Both the position numbers and the translations under genes were made by a program. Positions 1 to 7,868 of a stretch of DNA of 64,000 nucleotides are shown here, one piece after another. Within the stretch, counting starts at the first letter, position 1. Each line of letters begins with the position of its first letter. The DNA is from Pseudomonas frederiksbergensis (GTDB lineage Bacteria > Pseudomonadota > Gammaproteobacteria > Pseudomonadales > Pseudomonadaceae): positions 1-64,000 of the forward strand of contig NZ_MOBM01000017.1 in the NCBI RefSeq assembly GCF_003732275.1. The letters are read 5' to 3'. The notes beneath the pieces were generated by a model. The model was given only the letters and a program-made list of their open reading frames with translations, did not search any database and was not told where the DNA came from.

Positions 1-53
1 AGTGGGTCAGTTTTCAACCGGTAGGGTGGGTCAGTTTTGCATCGGTACTGACA
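1..53. mobile_element. Probable IS21-type terminal repeats
   Basis: Two imperfect copies of a GTGGGTCAGTTTT motif (starting near 2 and 27) lie side by side and the stretch ends in CA near position 53. IS21-family ends carry repeated internal motifs and finish in CA. No istA or istB coding is inside the window, so this can only be the outer end of an element lying to the left. It abuts the next gene directly. Confidence 0.4.
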
Positions 54-62
54 GACAATCTC

Positions 63-506
63 GTGGATGCAATGAATACACGCCTCGCAGAGCGCCTGTT
101 AGAAGAAGGATGCAACCCATCCATGTATGCCATCGGCTCCCGTGGCGGGGCGTCAGACGCCTTTTACCTAAGCCACAGGGACACGCAGTGGCAGGTCTGT
201 TATACGGAGCGGGGTCATGATTCACAGCCAATCTATGCCTCAGGCAGTGAGTCTCAAGCATGCGAGTTCTTCTTTCAATACATCATGGCAATGCGTCATG
301 ACCACTGTGTTGGCTTCTTTAAGTCCAAAGACAACGCCGTGGCCCTGGAGCACGAGCTCAGAGAGCTAGGGGTACTCAGTTGGTCTGATAAAATTCCCTA
401 CGCTGGCAAACACGATCCTCGGCACCGAGTCTTTGTCACCGGTAAGGAGATATTCGTGGCCAGAGAAGCCCTTGGCGTAGTGCCGCGACGCGACACTGGT
501 GCTTAG
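63..506 (+). CDS. Small cytosolic protein, immunity-protein-like
   Basis: A 147-residue soluble protein without signal peptide or membrane segment. It has an acidic, aromatic-rich core (CEFFFQYIM, then HDHCVGFF) and a conserved-looking tail (RHRVFVTGKEIF). The overall look resembles immunity proteins that accompany polymorphic toxins, but I cannot name the family and no toxin is adjacent. The start could be GTG 63 or ATG 72; the frame stays open upstream into the IS-like end, so the original 5' end may have been replaced by the insertion. If it is an immunity protein, its toxin lay to the left or has been lost. Function is inference only. Confidence 0.6.
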   Translation: MDAMNTRLAERLLEEGCNPSMYAIGSRGGASDAFYLSHRDTQWQVCYTERGHDSQPIYASGSESQACEFFFQYIMAMRHDHCVGFFKSKDNAVALEHELRELGVLSWSDKIPYAGKHDPRHRVFVTGKEIFVAREALGVVPRRDTGA

Positions 507-583
507 TAAGCGTTCGGGCAATACACGCTGCTCACCAGTTTTATATTTTGATCAAGGTGACGTGCTCGCCGAATTTAAACTTA

Positions 584-979
584 CTATGCCCCGGAAGAAT
601 CATACCGTTTGACAAACCGACGCTCGTCGACCGCGTAACCTTGCTGCTGATAAAAAGTGTGAACCTGTATTCGGTGGTCACTGCTAGTCACCTCAGCCCG
701 GACGCAAAGTTGCTCTGTAAAAAACGCGTCAGCAGCGAAAACTAGCATTGCCCCTACTCCTTGTCCTCGGAAGTCATCATCAATGACAAGGGAGGTAATG
801 CGTCCGAGCCTACCCGGCTGATGAAACAGTTCAAGTACGTGTAAACTTATGACACCGATAATATTTTCACCGTCTTGTGCCAGCAGCACGGTATCGCGAG
901 CGCTAAATTCTAAAGCCTCAAGCTTATCTCGGATTAGCTTTGGCGAGGCTTGGTAGCCTACCCTGAGGATCGCTTCGCG
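584..979 (-). pseudogene. GNAT N-acetyltransferase, 5'-truncated
   Basis: The acetyl-CoA binding core of a GNAT acetyltransferase is clear: a beta-strand segment ending ITSLVIDDDFRGQGVG (motif A, with the R/Q-x-x-G-x-G/A pyrophosphate loop) and a C-terminal FYQQQGYAVDE. The frame continues upstream of the first GTG (889) through residues such as ILRVGYQASPKLIRDKLEAL, typical GNAT N-terminal helix, then hits a stop at 980-982 with no start codon. The N-terminal 15-20 residues are therefore missing. The break lies about 15 bp from a group II intron 3' end, suggesting the insertion or a later deletion removed the start. Probably non-functional. Confidence 0.75.
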
Positions 980-992
980 TCACATACTCGAG

Positions 993-1068
993 GCAGGAGC
1001 CGTATGCGGTAGTTCCGCACGTACGGATCTGTGCGGGGGGCGGCAGGTAACTGCCGTCCCTACCGCGA
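993..1068 (+). mobile_element. Group II intron 3' end (domains V and VI) remnant
   Basis: Positions 997-1030 form a domain V hairpin: GAGCCGTATGCGGT, a short loop, then CGCACGTACGGATCT. A domain VI-like hairpin follows (CGGCAGGTAACTGCCG) with a CCCTACCGCGAC end. No intron-encoded protein or 5' half is present, so only the last ~75 nt survive. The same architecture occurs at 12661-12735 and 14525-14600 with different sequence. Confidence 0.75.
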
Positions 1069-1148
1069 CCCCTCTAAGGTGAAAGGGGCAGCAAAAAAAC
1101 GCCCGAAATAATGGGTGTTTTGAGGAGGCGGTATATGGCCATAATTTT

Positions 1149-1571
1149 TTATGAGTTTCTGACGCCAATTATTGTTGCCTTGTCGGAGTTGTAGTCAATG
1201 TAGTGCCATGAGTTAAAAGTTGTATTGCATGGATAAATATCGCCAGTTTCGTCTTTGAATTGGAATTCCCATCCTTTGCTGTTCTGGAAGTTAATGCGGT
1301 ATTCGTAAATTGGCCCTCTGTCATGGCTAACATAACCTGCCGCAATCCCTATTTTTTGAACTTCTGCTGAAGGGCTAGTCTGCGGAGCCCCAGGAATCCA
1401 TTGCAAGCTTAAAAAGGGACTGTCTTGTAGTTCGTGCGATTTAATGTTTTCGAGAATTTTCTCTTCGGTGTATCCATCCTTTATTGGATACCCGACCTCA
1501 TACTTGTGGCCTGCTTTAGATGAAAGCTCAACAATTATGTGGGTGTTGGTGGTGCGGATTTTGTGAGTCAT
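1149..1571 (-). CDS. Hypothetical protein, about 140 residues
   Basis: I do not recognise the family. The start is taken at ATG 1571 because AAGGACAAGAAA precedes it; an upstream in-frame start at 1619 adds residues that look like read-through of insertion debris. The protein has no signal peptide or membrane helix and is rich in beta-prone, aromatic stretches (IYEYRINF, WEFQFKDETGD, NSWHYIDY), as in small beta-sandwich proteins. It sits between an IS66 fragment and an intron tail. Codon use is AT-richer than the flanks, in keeping with horizontal origin. Function unknown. Confidence 0.55.
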   Translation of the reverse strand: MTHKIRTTNTHIIVELSSKAGHKYEVGYPIKDGYTEEKILENIKSHELQDSPFLSLQWIPGAPQTSPSAEVQKIGIAAGYVSHDRGPIYEYRINFQNSKGWEFQFKDETGDIYPCNTTFNSWHYIDYNSDKATIIGVRNS

Positions 1572-1682
1572 TTTCTTGTCCTTGAAAGAAGTTTTCCATG
1601 GGTGAAGCAAGTCGAGCATAGCAGTGATAAAGCCTAGCGCTAGTTGAGGGTGTGCAGAATTTTGTGTAACCGGGGGGCGCGG

Positions 1683-2035
1683 CTACTGCCTCGGCAGTCT
1701 TTCCGCGTAGCTCATCATAAATCGGGCCATGTGAGTAACAGCGATCCCCGGCCTTGCGTCTCTCCACCGAAGGTTCCGACCGGTTTTCACAGCGAATTTC
1801 AATCCATGTAGCGACCCCGCAAAGAGCCAGTTCTTTCGTCCAAGAGCCCATGGTCGGATCTGGTTCTCGGCCCAATTGTTTTCTATGGGTACGGCCCCGT
1901 CGTCGAGGTAGCGCGACAGCGCTGCCCAGCGTTTCAGGCTGTAATCCAACGCGTGCTGACGCAGTTGCCGACACAGCAAGTGAGTGAAATCGGTAATCTT
2001 CTGCCGCATAAGTGGGTGCCGGCATGACCTTCACA
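1683..2035 (-). pseudogene. IS66-family TnpC transposase fragment (central/C-terminal)
   Basis: From about 2020 down to 1809 the minus strand encodes typical IS66 TnpC sequence: DYSLKRWAALSRYLDDG, then NNWAENQIRPWALGRKN and WLFAGSL, the region with the last catalytic Glu of the DDE triad. IS66 similarity stops right after AGSL (GGGTCGCTAC, 1817-1808), and the frame runs on with unrelated residues to a stop at 1683. Upstream the frame is closed by a stop near 2030. The complementary downstream part (SLRSGKRAAA...) lies at 14609. A separate motif near 1646-1671 (GTGTGCAGAATTTTGTG) may be the end of another IS. Confidence 0.8.
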
Positions 2036-2080
2036 AGGTAAAGTTGAGTCGACGGATGCCCTAACCAATCGGAGCGCCTG

Positions 2081-2476
2081 ATGTTCAGCCATGTCACTAT
2101 CGGCACCAACAATTTCACCCGCGCCACAGACTTCTATAAGCGCCTGCTTGCACCGCTAGGCATCAACCTGCTTGCGCTCAAGCACAAGCCAGACCGCGCT
2201 CTATTCACTCAAAGTACGACTACCTCAGGTACGGCGTTCTGCGTCTACAGCCCGTTGAATGGCGAACCAGCGACACCAGGTAACGGGTCAATGGTTGCGT
2301 TCGAAGCCCAAGCGCGGGCGCAGGTTGATGACTTCTACGCGGTCGCTATGGCTAACGGGGCATTAGACGAAGGCGCACCAGGGCTGCGTCCTCAGTACTC
2401 TCCGGATTATTACGGTGCTTACATCAGAGACCCCGACGGCAACAAGATATGTTGTGTATGTCACAGCGCTGACTGA
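2081..2476 (+). CDS. VOC/glyoxalase-fold family protein
   Basis: A 131-residue single vicinal-oxygen-chelate protein. It opens with FSHVTIGTNNFTRATDFYKRLL, the usual first beta-alpha unit, and ends with YYGAYIRDPDGNKIC, the usual last strands with the metal-ligand region (Tyr-x-Phe/Ile-x-Asp-Pro-Asp-Gly-Asn). Members include lactoylglutathione lyase-like proteins, dioxygenases and resistance proteins; the substrate here cannot be told. The metal positions look partly kept (His4 region, Glu/Asp late). The start is placed at ATG 2081. It is a single gene between an IS66 remnant and repeat debris. Confidence 0.85.
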   Translation: MFSHVTIGTNNFTRATDFYKRLLAPLGINLLALKHKPDRALFTQSTTTSGTAFCVYSPLNGEPATPGNGSMVAFEAQARAQVDDFYAVAMANGALDEGAPGLRPQYSPDYYGAYIRDPDGNKICCVCHSAD

Positions 2477-2599
2477 CCTTCGACTTTTGCGCTGATGAGG
2501 TTGCCGACTCAGCGGGTTCTTACCTAAGTCACGCAAGGTGACTTGGGCAGACGCTTACGATTTTGCTCAAAGACTGGCTGCTGGTTCTTGTCATGGTGC

Positions 2600-2765
2600 G
2601 TGTGCTCAGTGCGACGTCCTTCAGTACCTGGTCGCCCTCGCGGGCGGTGAGAGGGGAGGTTGTGTTCAAATTTTTTCCATTGACTTGGTTAGCGATCCGC
2701 GTTTGCAGTTTGGTTTTCGAAACTTGAAAAGTGCCTCACTCGGTTTTCAGCTATTTGCCTCACAC
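2600..2765 (-). repeat. Decayed 5' end and upstream region of a DUF7693-like gene
   Basis: This stretch closely matches the start and upstream region of the intact gene ending at 27897: shared blocks are CGACGTCYTTCAGTACCTGG, GCGGGCGGTGAGAG, TTTTCGAAACTTGAAAAG and GCCTCACTCGGTTTTC. Only the N-terminal end and upstream part of the gene remain. The apparent rightward frame across it is a shadow. Confidence 0.6.
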
Positions 2766-2957
2766 AGCAATGCGTACATGAAAAGCCGTATTGAGGAGGC
2801 CGCGGGTACTAAGCGCAGTGGAATGAGGGACATCCTACCTCACTGTTTCAACTACGTATTCTAAATCACTATGTGATCCAGCGATGAATCAATGGAAGAA
2901 AATCCAATACCGGTAAAAACAGCATGCTGATTAGAAAAAAAGTCCACGGCAGATATC

Positions 2958-2986
2958 TTGATGAGACAGACCTGTATGTATATAAT
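2958..2986 (+). promoter_or_regulatory. Promoter with palindromic operator for the HDO-TetR unit
   Basis: TTGATG (2958-2963) and TATAAT (2981-2986) are separated by exactly 17 bp, a near-consensus sigma70 promoter. The palindrome ACAGACCTGT (2966-2975) fills the spacer, an ideal repressor position. The 16-mer around it, TGAGACAGACCTGTAT, recurs at 12193-12208 with only the two central bases changed (their reverse complement), in front of the opposing operon. The adjacent TetR protein is the natural candidate ligand-responsive repressor. Confidence 0.65.
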
Positions 2987-3018
2987 GAGTGTTCTCATTT
3001 GGTAAGGATGCCCCACCC

Positions 3019-4137
3019 ATGATCGTCGATGGACAACAAGTTGCAGGACTCCCTAAGACAGAAAACCTTTCTAAGGCTATGGTTGATGTGATGGAGCAGC
3101 CATTGCATGAGCGTATAAGGATTTTAAGAGATATCGAATTCCTTGATGAAAAAGTAGATTCGATAAGCGGATATATGGAACGCTTTCTCTCATCTGTGAT
3201 GTCAGAACTAAAGTTTGCCTTTTCTGAGTTTGAAGAAAGGAGCTTGTATTCGGTACATAGATCGTTGTTTCTTTTGTATGAGTTGCAGGTCATCGATCCA
3301 GCACACTCGGCGGCGACAAATCAATACAGTGTTTTCCTTCAGAAAGTGAAGAGTGCAATTGAGAGTTCTTGGTTGGCTAGTCAAGCGGTTGCTTCTTTTG
3401 TGGAGGCGGAGCCAATCTATGATATTGAAGAGCAGCTTGTGAAACTCTACGAAAGTCATCCTGTTACCAATCATCGCCTATTCGACTATCTTCGTGATAC
3501 GGCTGATATGGATCAGTTGATTAGTTTTTTTAAAAGTGATTGCGCACTAAATAATAGGTTTTTTGATCTTATAGTGTTGACGCTAGTGGGTGCGCGCCCC
3601 AACACCAGAGTTGAAATATCGAAAAATATATGGGATGAAGCGGGGCAAGGGAACGCCGGAAAAAGTCATGTTGAGCTATATAATTCTCTTCTGGTTTCGC
3701 TAGATATTGACCTTGTTGGTGACGATTATGCATCGCTGTTGAGTTGGCAGGGGCTCGAAGGATATAATCTGTTCATGATGGGGGCCTTGAATAGACAGCA
3801 TTACTTTAAACTGCTGGGTATCATGGCTATGACAGAAATGTTGGATCCGCAAAATTATGACAAATTAATCTCCGGATGTCGTCGCTTAGGGGTCTGTGAT
3901 GAACTGCAGCTTGCATATTATGAAGAGCATGCGGAAATCGATATACTTCATGCGAAGGGATGGGTTGAGAGTGTAGTGCGCCCTATTGTTAAAGATACGC
4001 CTAGTGCTGGGCAGGAAATATATATTGGCGCAAAGTATCGACTTGATTCCTGCAATAGATATTACGATTATTTGTTAAATGCTCTGGAGTCCGAGAGGGC
4101 GTCGAGGATTCATGAGGGCTTTGCTAGTAGGAAATGA
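3019..4137 (+). CDS. Haem-oxygenase-like diiron oxidase (HDO, iron-containing redox enzyme family)
   Basis: A 372-residue protein whose C-terminal half is a haem-oxygenase-like helical domain with the HDO iron ligands. A helix has EISKNIWDEAGQG followed by SHVEL (Glu199, Glu207, His217), then MTEMLD (Glu273), and finally the diagnostic H-x3-D-x2-H in EEHAEIDILH (His304, Asp308, His311). HDO enzymes use O2 to cleave C-C bonds, form alkenes, or oxidise amines (UndA, BesC and SznF are known members). The start at ATG 3019, with AAGGA ten bases upstream, is preferred over GTG 2989, which lies inside the promoter just after the -10 box. It is followed 15 bp later by a TetR gene and faces a fatty-acid/polyketide-type operon, so it probably tailors or degrades that product. 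Substrate unknown. Confidence 0.8.
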   Translation: MIVDGQQVAGLPKTENLSKAMVDVMEQPLHERIRILRDIEFLDEKVDSISGYMERFLSSVMSELKFAFSEFEERSLYSVHRSLFLLYELQVIDPAHSAATNQYSVFLQKVKSAIESSWLASQAVASFVEAEPIYDIEEQLVKLYESHPVTNHRLFDYLRDTADMDQLISFFKSDCALNNRFFDLIVLTLVGARPNTRVEISKNIWDEAGQGNAGKSHVELYNSLLVSLDIDLVGDDYASLLSWQGLEGYNLFMMGALNRQHYFKLLGIMAMTEMLDPQNYDKLISGCRRLGVCDELQLAYYEEHAEIDILHAKGWVESVVRPIVKDTPSAGQEIYIGAKYRLDSCNRYYDYLLNALESERASRIHEGFASRK

Positions 4138-4152
4138 TAGAGGATTAGGATA

Positions 4153-4719
4153 GTGGAAAAAAAACAGGCGATAATCGAGACTGCCACAAAACTTTTTGAA
4201 GAGCATGGATTTCATGCGGTGGGCATTGATACGATAATCGCCGAAGCTAAAGTTGCTAAAATGACGATGTATCGTCATTTTAGCAAGAAAAACAATTTGA
4301 TCGTAGAGGTTCTGAAAGCTCGAGAGTTGATGTGTAAAAGCTCAATGGATGAATTGGTTTCTCAATTTGAATCTCCGATTGAGAAACTCCAGGCAGTTTT
4401 TGAGTGGCATAATAATTGGTATCAATCTGATAGCTTTACCGGATGTATGTTTGCTCATGCGGCATCGGAGTTTAATAACGGTGCTGACGAAATAAAAGAC
4501 GCCGCTGCGAACCAGAAAATTAAACTTGTGGAGTTTGTAGAAGGGATCTTAGTTAGTCTGGTTTCGGCCGATGAGGCTAAGAGGCTTTCACCAATTTTCA
4601 TCATGCTTCTTGATGGTGCTACGCTGTCAGCTCAAGTTATGGGGCAGCGCAATGCAGCTCGGGATGCATGGAATGCTGTACAAGCTCTTTTGTCAAGTTC
4701 TATAAATTCAGAGCGGTAG
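4153..4719 (+). CDS. TetR/AcrR-family transcriptional regulator
   Basis: A 188-residue repressor with the usual N-terminal helix-turn-helix: ATKLFEEHGFHAVGIDTII, then KMTMYRHFSKKNNL (helix 3 with the YxHF motif). The C-terminal ligand domain contains FTGCMFAHAASEF. It starts with GTG preceded by AGGATTAGGATA, and lies 15 bp after the HDO gene, so the pair is probably one transcript. Its likely operators are the two near-identical palindromes at 2962-2977 and 12193-12208, which would let it control both its own unit and the biosynthetic operon. With an AfsA-like gene in the cluster, the pairing resembles the ArpA/ScbR receptors of Streptomyces, but whether it binds the pathway product is inference. 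Confidence 0.85.
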   Translation: MEKKQAIIETATKLFEEHGFHAVGIDTIIAEAKVAKMTMYRHFSKKNNLIVEVLKARELMCKSSMDELVSQFESPIEKLQAVFEWHNNWYQSDSFTGCMFAHAASEFNNGADEIKDAAANQKIKLVEFVEGILVSLVSADEAKRLSPIFIMLLDGATLSAQVMGQRNAARDAWNAVQALLSSSINSER

Positions 4720-4790
4720 CACGCAGAAAGCTGGTGCTCTGAAAAGTTGGTGTCTTTCTAGCGAGGCGAGGGAAAAATATTTGAAAGGCT

Positions 4791-4847
4791 ACTTGCTGTT
4801 TTGGATGGTTGCGTCAGAGGTTGTTGAGCGCATTGAAAACAGCAAGT
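4791..4847. terminator. Inverted repeat between convergent units
   Basis: Perfect 12-bp arms ACTTGCTGTTTT (4791-4802) and AAAACAGCAAGT (4836-4847), 33 bp apart, lie between the rightward TetR gene and the leftward MFS gene. The position suggests a bidirectional transcription end, although the loop is long and no strong T-run follows directly. Confidence 0.4.
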
Positions 4848-4878
4848 GCAGATCGTTTATGGGGTGGAGCAACAAGAG

Positions 4879-6057
4879 TTATTGAGCATATTCTAATTTT
4901 TTGTTGCGGTTTTTTACTAGGTTATATGCTGATAGGGCTATGACGAAACCACCAAAAAGGCACACAGCTTCTGAAGTTTGCATCAATGTTGATAAAACCC
5001 CAACGCAGAAGACTGGAATTCCTACCCCAAGATAAATTGCTATATTGTATGCTGCAAGAATCTCTGTTCGTGCCTCAAGCTTGGAAATGGTAGCGTTTAA
5101 AAGCCTGGTTGCTCCTAGGAATGTTAAGCCGTGTCCGATTCCTCCCAAAACTGAGCTGGCTAAAATTATGGAAAATGCGGATGAAAATTCGCCATAGATC
5201 AATAAGCTCGCTGCAATAACGAGTGTGTAGTAACCACATTGTAAAGCTATTTCTGGTTTCAAACGCATTCCTAGCGCTTGAGTGATGCCGGATACTATAA
5301 GGACAGCGCCGGCAGCAATGGCGGGATAAATCAAGTTGCTGTTAGGTAAGTGGCTCGCCACTACAACTGGAACTACCGAAAGAAATATCGCAGGAACTGT
5401 CCAAGCTAAAAATGCGGCAGTTGCTGATCTTTTGAAAACATCTTTATGGCTGTGAGGGACGCGCGGCAGATTTATCTTGGGATTACTATTTTTAACGTGG
5501 GGCATTGAGAAAGTGAGTGGCAGCATCATGCAAAGGAGTAGAACAATGATCAGATAAGGAGTGAGCGTAGGGTGAGCGAAATATTGTGCAATTAATGCCC
5601 CTATAATTGGCGCCAAGCCCCCCCCGTTAGTCATTGCAAGTCCAGTTGCTAGCGCGGCTCTGTGATGGTTGCCATTGGGTTCCAGTCGAACAATAGCGGC
5701 TGCAAGATTACTTGTAGACAAGCCTACTGCTATCCCCTGAAAAATACGGCCACAAAGAAAGTAGGAAAACTCGTTTCCTAGTCCAATTATTAGTGTACCG
5801 ATAATCGAGCAGGTGAGAGCGGTAAGTATTACTATGCGTAACCCATATTTTGAGTGTAGCCAAGACGATATCAGAAGGGTAGGGATAAGACCGAATATGT
5901 ATGCTGCGAAGACTTCAGTGATTTGAAGAGCATTTAAAATGTTAAGTGATTTGTAAAGTGGGTAGACACCCGATGCTATGTTGGTACTCATCATGAGTAA
6001 TATGGAACAGGTGACGCAAGCCCAATACGCAATTTTTGACTGAAAGGAATTAGACAT
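4879..6057 (-). CDS. MFS transporter, probable product exporter
   Basis: A 392-residue integral membrane protein with about 12 hydrophobic segments. The first starts at YWACVTCSILLMMSTNIASG, and the MFS loop 2-3 signature appears as HSKYGLRIVILTA. Cytoplasmic loops are short and basic. It is the last gene of the leftward operon; its ATG overlaps the TAA of the preceding gene by one base (TAATG), pointing to translational coupling. In a compact acyl-metabolite cluster the obvious role is export of, or self-protection from, the product, but uptake cannot be excluded. Base composition is AT-rich like the rest of the cluster. Confidence 0.8.
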   Translation of the reverse strand: MSNSFQSKIAYWACVTCSILLMMSTNIASGVYPLYKSLNILNALQITEVFAAYIFGLIPTLLISSWLHSKYGLRIVILTALTCSIIGTLIIGLGNEFSYFLCGRIFQGIAVGLSTSNLAAAIVRLEPNGNHHRAALATGLAMTNGGGLAPIIGALIAQYFAHPTLTPYLIIVLLLCMMLPLTFSMPHVKNSNPKINLPRVPHSHKDVFKRSATAAFLAWTVPAIFLSVVPVVVASHLPNSNLIYPAIAAGAVLIVSGITQALGMRLKPEIALQCGYYTLVIAASLLIYGEFSSAFSIILASSVLGGIGHGLTFLGATRLLNATISKLEARTEILAAYNIAIYLGVGIPVFCVGVLSTLMQTSEAVCLFGGFVIALSAYNLVKNRNKKLEYAQ

Positions 6058-6842
6058 TAGCTTGCACCAGTGTCAAGTAAGATTTCGGCTACAATCGTCT
6101 CGTCCTGAATTATCTGGGCGTGAGCCAATGTAGGGTTTATATGGAATTCGAATGGGAGTCTTGGATCGGTGTACCGATAGAATTTAACTTCTATGGACGA
6201 AATGCTTAATTTGTATCTGTGCTCGATATTGGATAGCACTATTTCAATGAGCGATATCGCGGGGATGTGATCCATTCTCTTGCCATCAATCAACCTGTCA
6301 GATTCGCCAGGTATGTGCCTGAAACTGTACTCGGCATGGTTCTCTGTTACGCCCTCTGCAGGGGAAATGCTTATGTCTTTATAATCATTGAAGTTTCTCG
6401 AAGAGCGTACGAAACGCTCCATGCTCTGAGGCAGGATACCAAATTCAAATTCAACTGAATAATGTTCTTTGCTGAGCGAGGTTGTAATAGTAGATCGTAC
6501 CGAGTCGATTCTGTTCTTTTTTTGATTTGTGATTTCGAAGGCTATCTCATGACTTGCTCTCGTTTCGATGGCTTCAAGCGGAGTAACATCAATAGACTTT
6601 ACTGAGATGGTGACCCCTTCATCGAAACCATAATGTTGATGAATCAGCGCAAGACTGAGTGCGCGTGCGGCAAAGATTTTATTTAACATCTTTGACGTGT
6701 ACGTATTAAGGTTGTTTGCAGTGCCCGTAGATTGCGGTGAGACCTTTACAAGGTAACTGGAGTCGTGGACGCTCCAGTCCAGCAACTCTCCTCCGCCAAT
6801 TTCGAAAATTGTCCTGTCGAGAATGATTTTGAGGTTATCCAT
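6057..6842 (-). CDS. AfsA-like double-hotdog protein (butyrolactone synthase family)
   Basis: A 261-residue protein with two hotdog-like halves. The second half carries the features I associate with AfsA/ScbA proteins: DGKRMDHIPAISLIE (about 188-200; the family has DHVPGM-LLEA) and then EVKFYRYTD (about 218-226; family consensus V-F-x-RY-x-x-L/P). The first half has the matching helix ALSLALIHQHYGF followed by a strand. AfsA condenses a beta-ketoacyl thioester with dihydroxyacetone phosphate on the way to A-factor-type gamma-butyrolactones; related proteins act as dehydratases or condensing partners. The start overlaps the preceding aldo-keto reductase by 8 bp. The family call is by motif only and the reaction is inferred. 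Confidence 0.65.
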   Translation of the reverse strand: MDNLKIILDRTIFEIGGGELLDWSVHDSSYLVKVSPQSTGTANNLNTYTSKMLNKIFAARALSLALIHQHYGFDEGVTISVKSIDVTPLEAIETRASHEIAFEITNQKKNRIDSVRSTITTSLSKEHYSVEFEFGILPQSMERFVRSSRNFNDYKDISISPAEGVTENHAEYSFRHIPGESDRLIDGKRMDHIPAISLIEIVLSNIEHRYKLSISSIEVKFYRYTDPRLPFEFHINPTLAHAQIIQDETIVAEILLDTGAS

Positions 6843-7866
6843 TTCGGCGTCTCAGATTGGAGTCAGTGATGGCAGGAGGCAAGTAACCACGATCATCATC
6901 GCTAACAGTCGTCCCAGGTGGGACAATCTCGTCAATTATGTCCAATAGCTCTGCCGGGAGCTGCGTATCTACTGATTGGATAGTGGCTTCAAGGTGGGAA
7001 ATTGTTCGTGGCCCGATTATTGCGGATGCAACCCCGGGGTGGTTGAGAACAAACGCAATTGCAGCTACATTCAATTGGATGTCAAATTTCGCGCACGCTT
7101 GAGACAGTTGCTGAACGATACGAAGCTTTGTCTGGTTAACTGGTTTTGACATGTCATATCGGTCGCCCCAGTAGCGTGATCGCTCGGTTGCAACATCAGA
7201 GCCGGAGTTAATCTTGCCTGCGAGCCATCCACCTGCTAATGGACTCCAAACAGAAGCGCCAACTTTGTATTGCTCGCAGAAGGGAAGTATTTCCCGTTCA
7301 ATATCTCGTGCTAAGATTGAGTACGGTGGTTGCTCAACCATAGGTCGGGCTCGCTTTGATGTTTCCGCTATCCATTGGGACTGCATTAGAGTTGTGATTG
7401 GGAAAGTTGACGTTCCAAAATATCGGATTTTCCCGGCTTGCACTAAGTCTTGCAGTGTTGAAATGGTTTCAGACAGTTCGGTATTAGGGTCTGGTCTGTG
7501 CAGCTGATAGATGTCAATCCAGTCGGTGTCTAACCGACGAAGACTTTCTTCAACAGCCTTGGTAATCCAACGCCTGGAGCTTCCTCGTGAGTTAGGGTCG
7601 GCCCCCATAGGGGAGTTGACTTTAGTCGCGATAATCACACGGTCTCGTTTCTTGGATTTTTTAAGTGATCTGCCTAAAAAAGTTTCACTTTCCCCTCGGG
7701 AATAAGAGTCGGCGGTGTCAAAGTAATTGATGCCCAGTGAAAGTGCTCGCTGAATAATGTTGTCTGAATCATCAAAAGTGTTCTTGCCCCATGCACTGAG
7801 CATTAACGTTCCAAGACACAGCTCGCTAACTTGAAGGCCGGTGCCTCCCAAGGTTCTATACTTCAT
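6835..7866 (-). CDS. Aldo/keto reductase
   Basis: A 343-residue NADPH-dependent (beta/alpha)8 oxidoreductase. It shows the family tetrad: Asp and Tyr in NYFDTADSYSRGESE, Lys in VIIATKVNS and His in IYQLHRPDP. The cofactor-phosphate region is ASAIIGPRTISHLEA near the C-terminus. It looks like the YajO/IolS/YdhF side of the superfamily. Two bases separate it from the thioesterase upstream, and it overlaps the AfsA-like gene by 8 bp. It is the only reductase visible in the operon, so it is the best candidate for reducing a keto or aldehyde group of the acyl intermediate; in A-factor-like pathways a keto reduction is also needed. Confidence 0.85.
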   Translation of the reverse strand: MKYRTLGGTGLQVSELCLGTLMLSAWGKNTFDDSDNIIQRALSLGINYFDTADSYSRGESETFLGRSLKKSKKRDRVIIATKVNSPMGADPNSRGSSRRWITKAVEESLRRLDTDWIDIYQLHRPDPNTELSETISTLQDLVQAGKIRYFGTSTFPITTLMQSQWIAETSKRARPMVEQPPYSILARDIEREILPFCEQYKVGASVWSPLAGGWLAGKINSGSDVATERSRYWGDRYDMSKPVNQTKLRIVQQLSQACAKFDIQLNVAAIAFVLNHPGVASAIIGPRTISHLEATIQSVDTQLPAELLDIIDEIVPPGTTVSDDDRGYLPPAITDSNLRRRNG

Positions 7867-7868
7867 TT

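Noticed and set aside
2538..2864. A 108-codon plus-strand frame
   Set aside because: It runs across a copy of the reverse-strand DUF7693 start and its upstream block, has odd composition and no ribosome site. It is a shadow of repeat debris.
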